Numbered from the stretch's first letter, positions 38,763 to 48,137 are shown. The stretch is DNA of 64,000 nt from JALYNX01 sp963724825 (GCA_963724825.1 CAVRWT010000003.1:210223-274222); one strand, 5' to 3'. The notes: generated by a model not told the origin, from the letters alone. Made by a program: numbers and translations.

Positions 38763-40217
38763 TCAACCGCGCGGACGCGCCGCCTTGACCCGGAGCCGGC
38801 GGCCGGCGACTTCACGGCCATCGATCTCGGCGATCGCCGCGGAGCCCTTGCCTTCGCCGACAGTCACGAAACCGAAGCCCCGTGAGCGATCGGTGTCCTT
38901 GTACTTGAGGATGGTGGCGGAATGCACCGGACCATGGTCACGGAACATCGCAGACAGGCTGTCCTCCGTGAACGAGTAGGGCAAATTGCCGACGTAGAGG
39001 GTCGACCCGGAATGATCCCGGCTGACCGTCCGGTACGAGGGAGCATTCGGTGCCGAAGGGCGCTTCGTGCGCTCCTCGCGAACGGGCTCCATCGAATGTC
39101 CGGTCGGCGCGGGACGGGTCGGTATCTGAGTCCCGATCCCCAACGAATGCTGAAGACGCTTGGCGGCCCTCACCTGCGAGCCGTCGACCAGCGAGACGAC
39201 GATGCCGGACGCACCGGCACGAGCGGTCCTGCCCGACCGATGGAGATAGGCCTTGTCGTCTTCGGCCGGATCGAAGTGGATCACGCTGGCGACGCCGTCG
39301 ACGTGGATGCCACGAGCGGCAACATCGGTGGCGACCAGAGCCTGAGCGCGCCCGGTGGTGAAGTCCTTCAAGGCCCGGTTCCGCTGGTTCTGGGATCGAC
39401 CACCGTGCATCGCAACCGCAGTGACTCCGGCTCGCTCCAGCTGCTTGGCAAGGCGATCAGCCCCATGACGGGTCCGGGTGAAGATGATCGACGGGTTGGC
39501 CGACGCCACCACTTCGGCGGTATGAGCCACCCGATCGGCGCGATCGATCATCCAGAAGACGTGCTCGACGTCGTTGACCGCGTCCTCCTGAAGGTCTGAC
39601 TCATGTCGAACCGGGTCCTTCTGATAGCGCTGGGTGAGGACTGCGACATCACCGTCGAGAGTCGCTGAGAAGAGAATCGTCTGCCTGGTTGGCGAGGTCA
39701 TCTCGAGCAGGCGACGCACGGCGGGCAAAAAGCCCATGTCGGCCATGCGATCGGCCTCGTCCACGACGACCACATCTACATCACGAAGGTCGACGTCACC
39801 CTGGTTGATCAGATCTTCGAGCCGGCCGGGGCAGGCCACGAGGAGGTCGACACCCTGATGGAGATGACGACGCTGCGGGGTGTAGCTGACGCCTCCGTAG
39901 ACGGACGCCATGGAACGATTGGAGGCCTTGGCAAGAGGACGCAACTCGGCGGTGATCTGCTCCGCCAGCTCCCGGGTGGGGGCCAGGATCAGACCGCGTG
40001 GCCGGCGGGTCTTCCCTCGACCGATTCGGGCCACCAGGGGCAGGCCGAAGGCGAGGGTCTTCCCGGAGCCAGTTGGGGCACGGCCGCAGACGTCACGCCC
40101 GGCGAGAACGTCGGGGATGGTGAGGGCCTGGATCGGAAATGGTGATGTGATGTCGCGGCGTTCGAGAACCGCGATCAGATGCTCGGGCAGGCCGAGCTCG
40201 GCAAAGGTATTGGTCAT
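38763..40217 (-). CDS. DEAD-box RNA helicase with C-terminal RRM domain
   Basis: 484 residues from ATG 40217. Helicase core ~1-370: Q motif TSPFPIQALTIP, motif I APTGSGKT, Ia PTRELAEQ, II VVDEADRM, III FSATLDG, V ATDVAARGIHVDGV, VI HRSGRTARAG. A basic linker (~375-400) leads to a canonical RNA-recognition motif at ~403-480: RNP2 LYVGNLPY and RNP1 RGFGFVTV, ending GREVAGRRLRVKAARPRG. The RRM is of the eukaryote/cyanobacterial Rbp type, not the DbpA-type domain usual on bacterial helicases. Likely role: RNA or ribosome remodelling, perhaps in cold. Confidence 0.93.
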   Translation of the reverse strand: MTNTFAELGLPEHLIAVLERRDITSPFPIQALTIPDVLAGRDVCGRAPTGSGKTLAFGLPLVARIGRGKTRRPRGLILAPTRELAEQITAELRPLAKASNRSMASVYGGVSYTPQRRHLHQGVDLLVACPGRLEDLINQGDVDLRDVDVVVVDEADRMADMGFLPAVRRLLEMTSPTRQTILFSATLDGDVAVLTQRYQKDPVRHESDLQEDAVNDVEHVFWMIDRADRVAHTAEVVASANPSIIFTRTRHGADRLAKQLERAGVTAVAMHGGRSQNQRNRALKDFTTGRAQALVATDVAARGIHVDGVASVIHFDPAEDDKAYLHRSGRTARAGASGIVVSLVDGSQVRAAKRLQHSLGIGTQIPTRPAPTGHSMEPVREERTKRPSAPNAPSYRTVSRDHSGSTLYVGNLPYSFTEDSLSAMFRDHGPVHSATILKYKDTDRSRGFGFVTVGEGKGSAAIAEIDGREVAGRRLRVKAARPRG

Positions 40218-40342
40218 GACTGCTTTCTGGCATTGGCGGCAGATGAGGCAATCAGACCGGAAAAGAGAAGCCGTGGATCACCGTGGAGCGTCTAACGCTG
40301 GCCTCCCTACCGGTGCGGCAAGCACCAGGCTAGCAGGGCGGT

Positions 40343-40430
40343 GGAGTTGTCCCCCAACCCCATTTCTCCCCCCAGCGAACGGAGTGAGCGTTGGGGGGAG
40401 AGCCGGCGAAGCCGGGAGGGGGGCAACTCC
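40343..40430. repeat. GC-rich palindromic element, type B copy 2, with terminal inverted repeats
   Basis: 88 bp bounded by GGAGTTGTCCCCC (40343-40355) and GGGGGCAACTCC (40419-40430). Inside are CCCCCAGCGAACGGAGTGAG and the hairpin GCCGGC-GAA-GCCGG. It lies just after the stop of the aldehyde dehydrogenase gene (40437). This is the cleanest copy of type B. The rest of the 220-bp gap 40218-40436 shows nothing else recognisable. Confidence 0.8.
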
Positions 40431-40436
40431 GTCGCG

Positions 40437-41873
40437 TCAACCGATCCCGCCGAAGAACCGTGTCTTCGGCTCGAGGTACTCGTAGACCCCTTCCGGGCCC
40501 GACTCCCGGCCCATTCCCGACTGCTTCATCCCTCCGAATGGGGCTTCGGGGGTCGCCGGGTACCAATCGTTGACCCCGACCATCCCGAATTCGAGATCCT
40601 CGGACACCTTGAGGGCAGTCGCCAGGTCACGGGTGTACAGATAGGCGGCGAGCCCGTACTCGGTGCTGTTGGCCAAGGCGACGACCTCCTCCACATCGGA
40701 GAAGGGGACGATCGGCATGACCGGCCCGAACACCTCCTGCTCGTGCACCGGGCTCCCCGGGCTGACATCGGTGAGGACGGTCGGCGCATAGAAGTAACCC
40801 GTCCCCTCGTGGCGGGTCCCTCCGACCAACACCCTCGCCCCCTGGTCGACACTGGCAGAGACGATCTGCTCGACACGATCGAGTTGAACGGCGTTGATCA
40901 ACGGGCCGATTGTGGTGCCGGTCTCGAGACCGTTCCCGACCACCTGATCCTGAGCCGCAGCGACTGCGCTCTCACTGAACTCGGCGGCCACTGCCTCATG
41001 GACGTAGAAACGTTGCGGCGCCACACAGACCTGCCCGTTGTTCCGCACCTTCGCTGTCAGCCCGCTCCTGGCAACGGCCGCAATATCACCGGCGTCGGGG
41101 AACACGATCACAGGGGCGTTTCCGCCGAGCTCCAGTGAAAGCCGGGTGACGGTCCGCGAGGCACCATCCATGAGCAGCTTGCCGACGCGGGTGGAACCGG
41201 TGAAGTGGATCTTCCTCACCCGCGGGTCGTCGAGCATCGCCTGACCGATCTCATGCGGCTTCCCGTTCACGACGTTGTGGACTCCGGCGGGCAGACCAGC
41301 CTCCTGGAGGGCGTAGGCGATGAGGAAGGCCGACCGTGGCGTGTACTCGGAGGGACGGCTGACGACGGTGCATCCGGCCGCCAACGCCGCCGAGACGGCG
41401 CGGGTCTGGTTGTAGACCGGGAAGTTCCAGGCGGTGATCACACCGACCACCCCCAGTGGCTGATAGATGACGTCGATTCGCCGGCCCGGCTGACGTGCGG
41501 GGATGGTGCGGCCGTAGACCCGGTGCGCCTCTTCTGCCGCCCACCGGAAATAGTTGGGGGCGCTAGCCCACTCGCCGCGGGCCTCGGCGAGCGGCTTGCC
41601 CGCCTCCTCCGTGGTGATTCGAGCGAACTCGTCGAGATGGTCCTCGATGAATAGCGCCGCCTTCTCGAGCACGGCGCCCCGCTTGTAGGCGGTGAGATGG
41701 GACCACTCGGGGAAGGCGGCGGCTGCGGCATCGATCGCACGGCGGGCGTCGGTCTCGTCACCAAAGGAAAGCTGTTCGAGGACCTCTTCGGTGGCAGGGT
41801 TGATCAGGTCCCATGTGCCTCCGGCGCTGGCCTCGCCCCACTCGCCATTGATGTATTGCTTGAAGGGGATCAT
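40437..41873 (-). CDS. NAD(P)-dependent aldehyde dehydrogenase (succinate-semialdehyde-type)
   Basis: 478 residues from ATG 41873, full family length. Landmarks: cofactor-binding GVVGVITAWNFPVYNQTRAV, FTGSTRVGKLLMDGAS, general base Glu in LSLELGGNAPVIVFPDAG, and the catalytic Cys in KVRNNGQVCVAPQRFYV (~residue 286). C-terminal EVFGPVMPIVPFSDVEEVVA and FGGMKQSGMGRESGPEG are typical of succinate-semialdehyde/glycolaldehyde dehydrogenases. QVCVAP with Pro differs from the QVCTA of GabD, so the substrate is left open. Monocistronic by layout. Confidence 0.92.
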   Translation of the reverse strand: MIPFKQYINGEWGEASAGGTWDLINPATEEVLEQLSFGDETDARRAIDAAAAAFPEWSHLTAYKRGAVLEKAALFIEDHLDEFARITTEEAGKPLAEARGEWASAPNYFRWAAEEAHRVYGRTIPARQPGRRIDVIYQPLGVVGVITAWNFPVYNQTRAVSAALAAGCTVVSRPSEYTPRSAFLIAYALQEAGLPAGVHNVVNGKPHEIGQAMLDDPRVRKIHFTGSTRVGKLLMDGASRTVTRLSLELGGNAPVIVFPDAGDIAAVARSGLTAKVRNNGQVCVAPQRFYVHEAVAAEFSESAVAAAQDQVVGNGLETGTTIGPLINAVQLDRVEQIVSASVDQGARVLVGGTRHEGTGYFYAPTVLTDVSPGSPVHEQEVFGPVMPIVPFSDVEEVVALANSTEYGLAAYLYTRDLATALKVSEDLEFGMVGVNDWYPATPEAPFGGMKQSGMGRESGPEGVYEYLEPKTRFFGGIG

Positions 41874-41925
41874 CGGATCACCTTATCGATGTCACCCATT
41901 CGTCGATCCTGATCGTCTGTGAAGA

Positions 41926-43069
41926 GTGAGCACAGAACCATTGGTTGTCGATGAGGTGGAGAAGTCGGCGAAAGAGCAGTACTTCCGGATCGCCGTCTGG
42001 ACGATGGTCATCGTCCTCCTCGTCTTCTCCCCCGCCGCCTTTGTCCTCTTCGGCTGGTTCACCGACGCCTATCAGGACACCGAGCTGTCGTCCGAGGTCT
42101 CACATCGGCTCCACGAAGTCGTCTTCGGGGTCTTCTTCACCCTGGCCCTGGTCGGAGCGATCACCCAACTCCTCAGCGCCAAACGGAACCTGGCCGGGCT
42201 GATTCAGCTGGCGGTGACCCTGCTCACGTTGGTGATCGTGGTGACAATCACCGTCCACTGGCAGATCGGTCTCCTCCTCTACCTGATCCCATTGGCGGCG
42301 GTCCTTGCGTTTGCCCGCCCGGCAAAACCGTATCGGGAAGGCCCGGTCTGGTGCGTGGGCGATGGCACTCGTCGCCATTGGCTTCTTCCCGCTTCGGATG
42401 GAGATCGAGGGACATGTCGCTCGGGCCCTCGCTCATGCTCAGAATCACACCACCCACTGGTCGGTGATGGCGGCCTTCGCCCTCGTCCTGTTGATCCTCG
42501 GCGTGGTGGTTGCCCTGCGTGTGACCGGATACCGGGTGGTGGCGTTCAGCATCGCCGGCGCGGCGACGGTCTACGGGGTGGCCAGCCTCCGCTTTCCCTT
42601 CGACGCCTCCTCCCACCGGACCGGATACGCCGTCGGGTTGATCGTGTGGGCGGCTGGATGGGCGCTCGCAGCCCTCTTCCTGGATCGCCCGGCGCGTGAC
42701 AATCCCCGCCCGCTTGCGCTGAGGGTTCTCGGATGGATTGTTCTGGTGCCTGTGCTGTTCATCGTCTCTTTGGCTTGGGTGGTCAACGACGACCAGCCGA
42801 ATGTCCCCCATCGACCGGACCCCAACCACCCGACGGCAATGGCAGCCGACGTCGACCGCGCCACCTGTCTCGGATGTCACGCCACCGGTGTCGACGGGGC
42901 CCCGGTCATTCCCCACGAACAAGACCGAACCTGCGGGGAGGAAGGACCGTGTTGGGGCGGGCGCACCGACTGCGCCGGATGTCATCGGATCGATCCCGCC
43001 CTCGGCGGCGCCACCGAGAGAATTGAGGTGAGCCGATGGGCGGGGCTGCTCGTCGAGGGCGGGACCTAA
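41926..43069 (+). CDS. Multi-TM membrane protein with C-terminal diheme (CxxCH) tail, one frameshift
   Basis: About 380 residues from GTG 41926, with one break near 42355. Nine to ten membrane helices (FRIAVWTMVIVLLVFSPAAF, VVFGVFFTLALVGAITQLL, VMAAFALVLLILGVVVALRV, VLGWIVLVPVLFIVSLAWVV). After the last helix a ~100-residue tail carries two c-type heme sites, ATCLGCHATG and TDCAGCHRID, separated by DRTCGEEGPCWGGR with two more Cys. The tail should face the outside, where cytochrome c maturation occurs. It may be an electron-transfer membrane protein; I do not recognise a named family. Confidence 0.8.
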
Positions 43070-43132
43070 GAGAGTGATCGTCTCGTTGGCTTCTGAGCAA
43101 TTGGAGCTGGCGCGAATGGTGGGAGCCGACGA

Positions 43133-45417
43133 ATGACGCTCGAGGCCCCGCGGGCCGCTCTGGTTCCGAGATGGGTTGGGTTGCTGATTGTGCTCGCGAT
43201 TGCCGTGGTCTCCCTGGCGTCGATGGTCACGCTTTTCAACGACCCGCCTGACGGCCTGATCGCACAGGGCCCGGCGGCAGTCGACCCGCGCATCGAACAG
43301 GAGCTCGCGGTCCTGTTCCAGCCCGAATTCGTCGAGACCACCCAGCGCATCCTCCATGTCTTCGGTCTCGCCGTGTTCCTTGGCCTGGCCCTGCTCCTGA
43401 TCGGACGGCGCGACGCCTCCAATCGCGCACCACTCGCCGCGGTGACGCTGGCTGCTCTCGGGGCGAGCCTCTTTGCCCCGCTGGACTTGCTTCCCAGCGG
43501 TGACAGGATTGCGCTCTTCGTCGGTTCGATCACCCCGACGATGCTGATCAGCTTCTGGGGATCCCTGGCAGGAATCGCCACGCTCGCGTTCCTCTCGACC
43601 TTCCCAGATGGCAAATGGACGCCGGCATGGACCAGGTGGTTGGTGGCCGCGCCAGCGGTGAGCGGGATCGCCAGCTTCTTCTTCCCTGGCAACCCGTTGG
43701 ACCCTCGGGTGTGGCCCGCCTCCCTCCAGCTCGCCTGGCTGGTCGGGCTGCCGGTTGCAGCGATTTTCGCCCAGCTGGTCCGCAGCCGTCAGCCGGACTT
43801 CGTGAGGACAACGAGGCCGATCGTTATCTCGCTGATTGCCGCCTTGGGCGCCTTTCTCGTGCTCTGGATTCTCCAGCCAGAGCTCACCGCCGATGCACTC
43901 GACCTCATCGTGGTGACTCCGCGCCTCAAGGCGGTCTATGCACTCAACGTCCTGGTGCTGCTGACCATCGCCGTGTTCATGTTCCCGGTCTCGGTCTCGG
44001 TGGCCATCGTCCGCCACCGTCTCTTCGACCTCGATCTCCTGGTCAACCGGGCCCTGGTCTACGGCACGGTGACGGCGCTGGTGGGCCTTGGCTTTCTCGC
44101 GATCACGGCCGGAGTGGCCGCGGTGGCCGGGAGCGGTATCGATTTGACCATCACCGGATGGCAGGGAGGCCTGGGCGGTGTGGTTCTCGGAACCGTCCTG
44201 GTGCTGATCTTCCAACCGTTGCGAAAACGAGTGCAAGGGGCGGTCGATCGCCGCTTCTATCGGGAGCGTTACGACGCCCGCCGGATCATCGACGACTTCG
44301 CCGGTGAGGCGGCCCGTCTCGTCGACCCGGCCACCCTCGAGGCAGAGCTGGTGTCGGTCGTCGAGCGGGCGCTCAGACCGAAATGGGTCCGGCTGGACAC
44401 CGGGCCCTTCTCCAAGGCCACGAGAAAGGCGCTTGCCTCGGGGGCAGCGATTGATCTCGAAAACGTCGCTCCCAGCAAGGGTCTCGCACCATTCAGCGCC
44501 AACGGCACCGCCGTCCTGGTCCCACTGGTTGCCGGAGGCTCGCTGACCGGTGTCCTCGACCTTGGTGATCGAGCCTCAGATTCCCGCTATTCGACACTCG
44601 ACCTCGAGCTGCTCGACCGCCTCGCCCAGACGGCGGGGCCGGCACTGCAGCTCGCCTATGAAGTGCAGGACGCGGGAAAAGGACGCTCAGAACAAGGAAC
44701 GCGCCGCCCACGAACTGGAATTGGCTCGCAAGATCCAACAGGGCCTATTGCCACACGGGTTTCCCGAGATACCCGGCTGGGCTTTCAACGCCTTTTACCG
44801 CCCGGCGCGTGAGGTGGGCGGCGACTTCTACGACTGGCTGGAGCTTCCCGACGGCCGTCTCGCGGTGATCATCGGCGACGTCAGCGACAAGGGGATCCCG
44901 GCAGCTCTGGTGATGGCGACCTGTCGCACCTTGCTTCGGGTGTCGACGGGCAGCGGCCGGCCGCCTGGTGATGTGCTCGCCGAAGTCAACGACCGCATCC
45001 AGCCTGACATCCCGTCGGGCATGTTCGTCACCTGTCTTCTGGCAATGATCGATCCGTCATCAGGGTCAATGGCCATGGCAAACGCCGGTCACAACCTTCC
45101 CTTCCAGCGCAGCCAGACCTCCACCGTGGAGATCATGGCCCGCGGCATGCCGCTGGGGTTGATGCCCGACATGTTCTACGAGGAGATCGAGGGCCATCTC
45201 TCTCCCGGCGACAGCCTGGTGCTGACCAGTGATGGTCTCGCCGAGGCGCACGACCCTGAGGGGGATATGTACGGGACAGACCGGCTTCGCCAGGCCCTGA
45301 GCAGCGCCAACGGCGATCTCGTCGGAGCGGCCCTCGAGTCCCATGCCGAGTTCGTCGGGGCAGGACTGGGACCAGGAAGACGACATCACGATGGTCACCC
45401 TGGCCCGACACTCGTGA
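43133..45417 (+). CDS. Membrane-anchored RsbU/SpoIIE-type PP2C phosphatase, two frameshifts
   Basis: About 760 residues from ATG 43133. Eight to nine helices (WVGLLIVLAIAVVSLASMVT to VVLGTVLVLIFQPLRKRVQ) include FDLDLLVNRALVYGTVTALV and AVDRRFYRERYDARR, shared with the protein at 30888. A GAF-like domain follows (~residues 395-515). After a break near 44665 comes HELELARKIQQGLLP and the SpoIIE/PP2C phosphatase: AREVGGDFYDWLEL, IIGDVSDKGIPAALVMA, ANAGHNLPF, LTSDGLAEAHD. A second break near 45360 restores WDQEDDITMVTLARHS and TGA 45415-45417. It probably dephosphorylates an anti-sigma antagonist. Confidence 0.88.
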
Positions 45418-45433
45418 CCTGACCCCGGACGCG

Positions 45434-45480
45434 AAAAACCCCGAGGGAGTTTCGGCCGAAGCTTCCACCCTCTCGGGGTT
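45434..45480 (-). terminator. Minus-strand intrinsic terminator-like hairpin
   Basis: On the minus strand AACCCCGAGAG (45480-45470) pairs with CTCCCTCGGGGTT, with a nested TTCGGCCGAA in the loop, and TTTTT follows (45438-45434). No minus-strand protein gene ends here; the nearest upstream minus-strand transcript is the tRNA at 46097-46171. Confidence 0.55.
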
Positions 45481-45851
45481 CACGACCCTGCTCGGACTCC
45501 AAACCCGAAGGCTTGGTCTCCCAGAGGGTCCCGGAGTGACCTCTCGGTCTCTTCGGGTCCGGTTCGGGGTTGCCCCCGTACCGACAAACAGGAAGGTAGA
45601 CATGGCGTCCCGAACATGCAAGCCAGGACGTATTCCTTTTTTCGCGAACCAGTCGCCGATTTCGCGACCTCGTCGATATCCCCTGTTCCGTAACGATTTC
45701 GAAACGGTGGGCGACTGGAAATCGGGGCCTAGATGCCTTCGATGTCATCGCAAACCTCACCGCATTCTGAAACTGCGCCGTGAGGCCTACCGAGGCTCAG
45801 CAGGTAGAGTGTCCATCTCCCCTTCACGCAGGTGTACGCAAACTTGGGCTC
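45481..45851. other. Intergenic region, possible structured RNA
   Basis: 371 bp with no convincing gene. From 45499 to 45555 the sequence is self-complementary (AAACCCGAAGG with CTTCGGGT; AGAGGGTCCCGGAG). Taken with the minus-strand terminator at 45434 it could encode a small RNA on the minus strand. An open frame from ATG 45602 is rich in Arg and shows no family similarity. Confidence 0.3.
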
Positions 45852-46079
45852 ATGAAGGACGAGGTGCTACCCGACCAGGCGGACTACGACCACGGCGGGC
45901 CCAAACATCGAGGATTCACGCTCAACGGGAACATGCATGGGGCGTGGGAGTTCTACCGTCGGGACGGCAGCCTGATGCGCAGCGGAGAGTTCGACAAGGG
46001 CAAACAGGTGGGGACGTGGCGGACCTTCGACCGATCCGGCGCTGTCGTGAAGGAAACGGTCTTCCCTCCAGCCACCTAG
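45852..46079 (+). CDS. Small MORN-repeat-like protein
   Basis: 75 residues from ATG 45852. Two MORN/YwqK-like units are visible: HGAWEFYRRDGSLMRSGEFD and KGKQVGTWRTFDRSGAVVKE. The G-x-W-x-x-Y/F-x-x-x-G spacing is that of the MORN/YwqK family. Cytosolic, no signal peptide. Stand-alone gene ahead of a minus-strand tRNA; function unknown. Confidence 0.72.
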   Translation: MKDEVLPDQADYDHGGPKHRGFTLNGNMHGAWEFYRRDGSLMRSGEFDKGKQVGTWRTFDRSGAVVKETVFPPAT

Positions 46080-46096
46080 CGATAGCTGTGGGTTGG

Positions 46097-46171
46097 TGGG
46101 CCCGGCAGGACTTGAACCTGCAACCAACGGATTATGAGTCCGCTGCTCTGACCGGATTGAGCTACGGGCCC
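46097..46171 (-). tRNA. tRNA with CAT anticodon (elongator Met or Ile2)
   Basis: Minus-strand cloverleaf: acceptor GGGCCCG/CGGGCCC (46165-46171 with 46098-46104), D-arm TAGCTCAATCCGGTCAGAGC, anticodon stem GCGGA/TCCGT with loop CTCATAA (anticodon CAT), T-arm GGTTCAAGTCC. It lacks the initiator features of tRNA-fMet. Met and lysidine-modified Ile(CAT) cannot be separated here. Confidence 0.92.
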
Positions 46172-46196
46172 GTTCGCCCGCGAGGGTAACTGTCGC

Positions 46197-46478
46197 TCAG
46201 GCGGTCCAGCCGAAGGCTGCCTCGCCTATCGAGATCACAATCCACCAAAAAGCCAGCGACGCAACGGGCATGATGACTGCCCAAGCCGAGCGGCGTCGGT
46301 AGAGGATGATCGTGGAGAAGAACCCGATGCCCCATCCGAAGTAGAGGACCGCGATTCCCCACAAGGGAGCAACCAATCCAGAAGCGGCGTACGGAAACAC
46401 GCCTGTGCCGATATAGAGAACGAGGCCGATCATTCCCAGGATTCGGGCGCCAGGCCACCCTTCATTCGACGTCGTCAA
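46197..46478 (-). CDS. Small three-helix membrane protein
   Basis: 93 residues from ATG 46478. Three hydrophobic segments: ILGMIGLVLYIGTGVFPYAA, LWGIAVLYFGWGIGFFSTII and WAVIMPVASLAFWWIVISIG. No motif that I can tie to a family. It lies just upstream of the CAT-anticodon tRNA on the same strand and diverges from the VOC gene. Confidence 0.65.
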   Translation of the reverse strand: MTTSNEGWPGARILGMIGLVLYIGTGVFPYAASGLVAPLWGIAVLYFGWGIGFFSTIILYRRRSAWAVIMPVASLAFWWIVISIGEAAFGWTA

Positions 46479-46562
46479 TCGGTCCTCCCTTGGTTGACGC
46501 CGGAGGCTAATTCGTCGGACCCCGGGAGCAAGATCAAGTACGTTCGTAACAAAGGAGACGCG

Positions 46563-46942
46563 ATGGACTTCGCGATCAAGTTCGAGGTGGCCGCCTCCGA
46601 CGTCGAACGGGCACGGGCCTGGTACTCATCGATCCTCGGGTTGGAACCGGTCAACCCGGACGAGGACGAGGAACTCTTGTATCGGGCCGGCGGAACCCAG
46701 TTCGGGATCTATCGAATCCGAGAACGCCGGAACCAACAAGGCCACCGCCATGCAGGTTCGTCGTCACTGACTTCGACGCAGTCCGGGCCGACCTGCTCGG
46801 CAAGGGTGTCGTGTTCGAGGACTACGACTTCGGCGACGACTTCCGGACTGTCGACGGGGTGCTGACTTCACCAGACGGGGAGAAGACCTCCTGGTTCAAG
46901 GACTCCGAGGGCAACATCCTGGCCCTTGGTTCCTCGCTCTGA
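46563..46942 (+). CDS. VOC (glyoxalase/bleomycin-resistance fold) protein 1, frameshifted
   Basis: About 125 residues from ATG 46563. VOC half-domains: MDFAIKFEVAASDVERARAW, YRAGGTQFGIYRI, and after breaks near 46725 and 46760, VVTDFDAVRADLLGKGVVFE, WFKDSEGNILALGSSL. Clearly paralogous to the VOC protein at 48138 (both have VFEDYDFGxDFRTVDG and WFKDSEGNIL). Potential metal ligands of glyoxalase are not conserved, so the activity is open. Confidence 0.8.
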
Positions 46943-46981
46943 AATCGGGCAAGAAAATCTTCTGATCGGGCGACGGAACTA

Positions 46982-47010
46982 TTGAATCTGTCACAGGCAC
47001 GTCGTATGTT
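46982..47010 (+). promoter_or_regulatory. Candidate promoter giving a leaderless DUF222/HNH transcript
   Basis: TTGAAT (46982-46987), 17-nt spacer, TATGTT (47005-47010). The ATG of the DUF222/HNH gene at 47017 begins only 6 nt after the -10, where transcription would be expected to start. No Shine-Dalgarno sequence fits between them. Confidence 0.5.
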
Positions 47011-47016
47011 TCAATC

Positions 47017-48102
47017 ATGGAATCGAACATACGTTCGTCGATGACGATTGATCAGGCAGAGCAGACGCTGATCGCATCTGAAGCCGCCATCTCGTCGTAT
47101 CGCTCCCTACAGATGGAGGCGTTGGCCACCATCGACCGAGGCCAGGTCGCCACAGCCGATGGGGCCAAGAATCTTTCGGAATGGACCGCCCGACGGCTCG
47201 ACATTGGCCTCGACAGCGCGAGGAACCTGGTGCGAACCATGCGCCGAACCCAGGATCGACCTGAGCTCCTAGAGGCTTTGGCTCAGGGTGAGGCCACCTT
47301 CGATCGGGTCGAGGCAGTATCCCGGATTGTCGGGGACGTCGGGCTCATGGACCACCTAGATATCGGCGCCGTTCGCCGTGAAGCTGGGATTCGGGCGGAG
47401 ATATCGTCGGCTACCGAGCTGAAGACCGCGGACGACCGGTTCCTCGTGGTTCAGCCCTCGCTCGACGAGTCCTGGTGGAAGCTGTGGGGTGGCCTCGACG
47501 GACACTCCGGGGCGATCGTCAACAAAGTGCTCACGGAGACCGCGGACCAAATCCCCATGCTCCCTGACGGAACCCGAGGGGATTCGTCGTGGCGGAAAGC
47601 CACGGCTCTCGTCGAGCTATGTGTCAGTGACGACGCGATTCCCGCCCAGGTCACGGTCTTCGTCGACGCAAGTCAGGCGGCGCCATCCAACGCCAGGGCA
47701 GGAGTCGTCCTCGAGGCCGGGCCAAAGGTGGGCGCCAACGCCCTCGAAGCCATCCTCTGTGATGCCATAGCCGAGGTCACGGTTAGGACCGAAGACGGCC
47801 GGTTCATGGAGTACGGCCGCCGTCAGCGTCTCGTTCCTCCAGCCCTGAAGCGAGCAATCCTCGAGCGTGACGGCAATACCTGCGCCGGCGACGGTTGCGA
47901 CTCTCGTTACCGAATCGAGACCCATCACATCATCCCGTGGAGCCGAGGGGGGCGAACCAACGCCGAGAATCTGGTCAGCCTCTGTTGGTTCCATCATCAC
48001 GTCGTAGTCCATCAACGTGGATTCACCGTTTTCCGACATCCGGATCACGGACGAATCAGATTCAGACCACCGGATCCGGACGCACACGATCCGCCCCTCT
48101 GA
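47017..48102 (+). CDS. DUF222 / HNH endonuclease (13E12-family) protein
   Basis: 361 residues, intact, ATG 47017. The N-terminal ~260 residues are the DUF222 region (YRSLQMEALATIDRGQVATA, LSEWTARRLDIGLDSARNLV, ALAQGEATFDRVEAVSRI). The C-terminal HNH nuclease domain is complete: ALKRAILERDGNTCAGDGC, IETHHIIPWSRGGRTNAENL, SLCWFHHHVVHQ-like end (CWFHHHVV). These REP13E12-type genes are multicopy and mobile-looking in mycobacteria and relatives. Here it sits between two paralogous VOC genes. No self-excising intron is visible. Confidence 0.9.
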   Translation: MESNIRSSMTIDQAEQTLIASEAAISSYRSLQMEALATIDRGQVATADGAKNLSEWTARRLDIGLDSARNLVRTMRRTQDRPELLEALAQGEATFDRVEAVSRIVGDVGLMDHLDIGAVRREAGIRAEISSATELKTADDRFLVVQPSLDESWWKLWGGLDGHSGAIVNKVLTETADQIPMLPDGTRGDSSWRKATALVELCVSDDAIPAQVTVFVDASQAAPSNARAGVVLEAGPKVGANALEAILCDAIAEVTVRTEDGRFMEYGRRQRLVPPALKRAILERDGNTCAGDGCDSRYRIETHHIIPWSRGGRTNAENLVSLCWFHHHVVVHQRGFTVFRHPDHGRIRFRPPDPDAHDPPL

Positions 48103-48137
48103 ACCTCGGGGTAGGTTCCGGCGGGAAAGGAGGTGTG

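Noticed and set aside
42248..44236. 662-residue minus-strand open frame, His/Gln/Glu-rich
   Set aside because: Antisense to the diheme membrane protein and RsbU-like genes; composition typical of antisense frames in high-GC DNA.
45536..46189. 217-residue plus-strand open frame
   Set aside because: Arg-rich without motif; overlaps the MORN-like gene and a tRNA in the wrong frame.
47017..48102. Group I intron or homing endonuclease inside a VOC gene
   Set aside because: Both flanking VOC genes are whole paralogues with their own starts, so the HNH gene does not interrupt a single gene.
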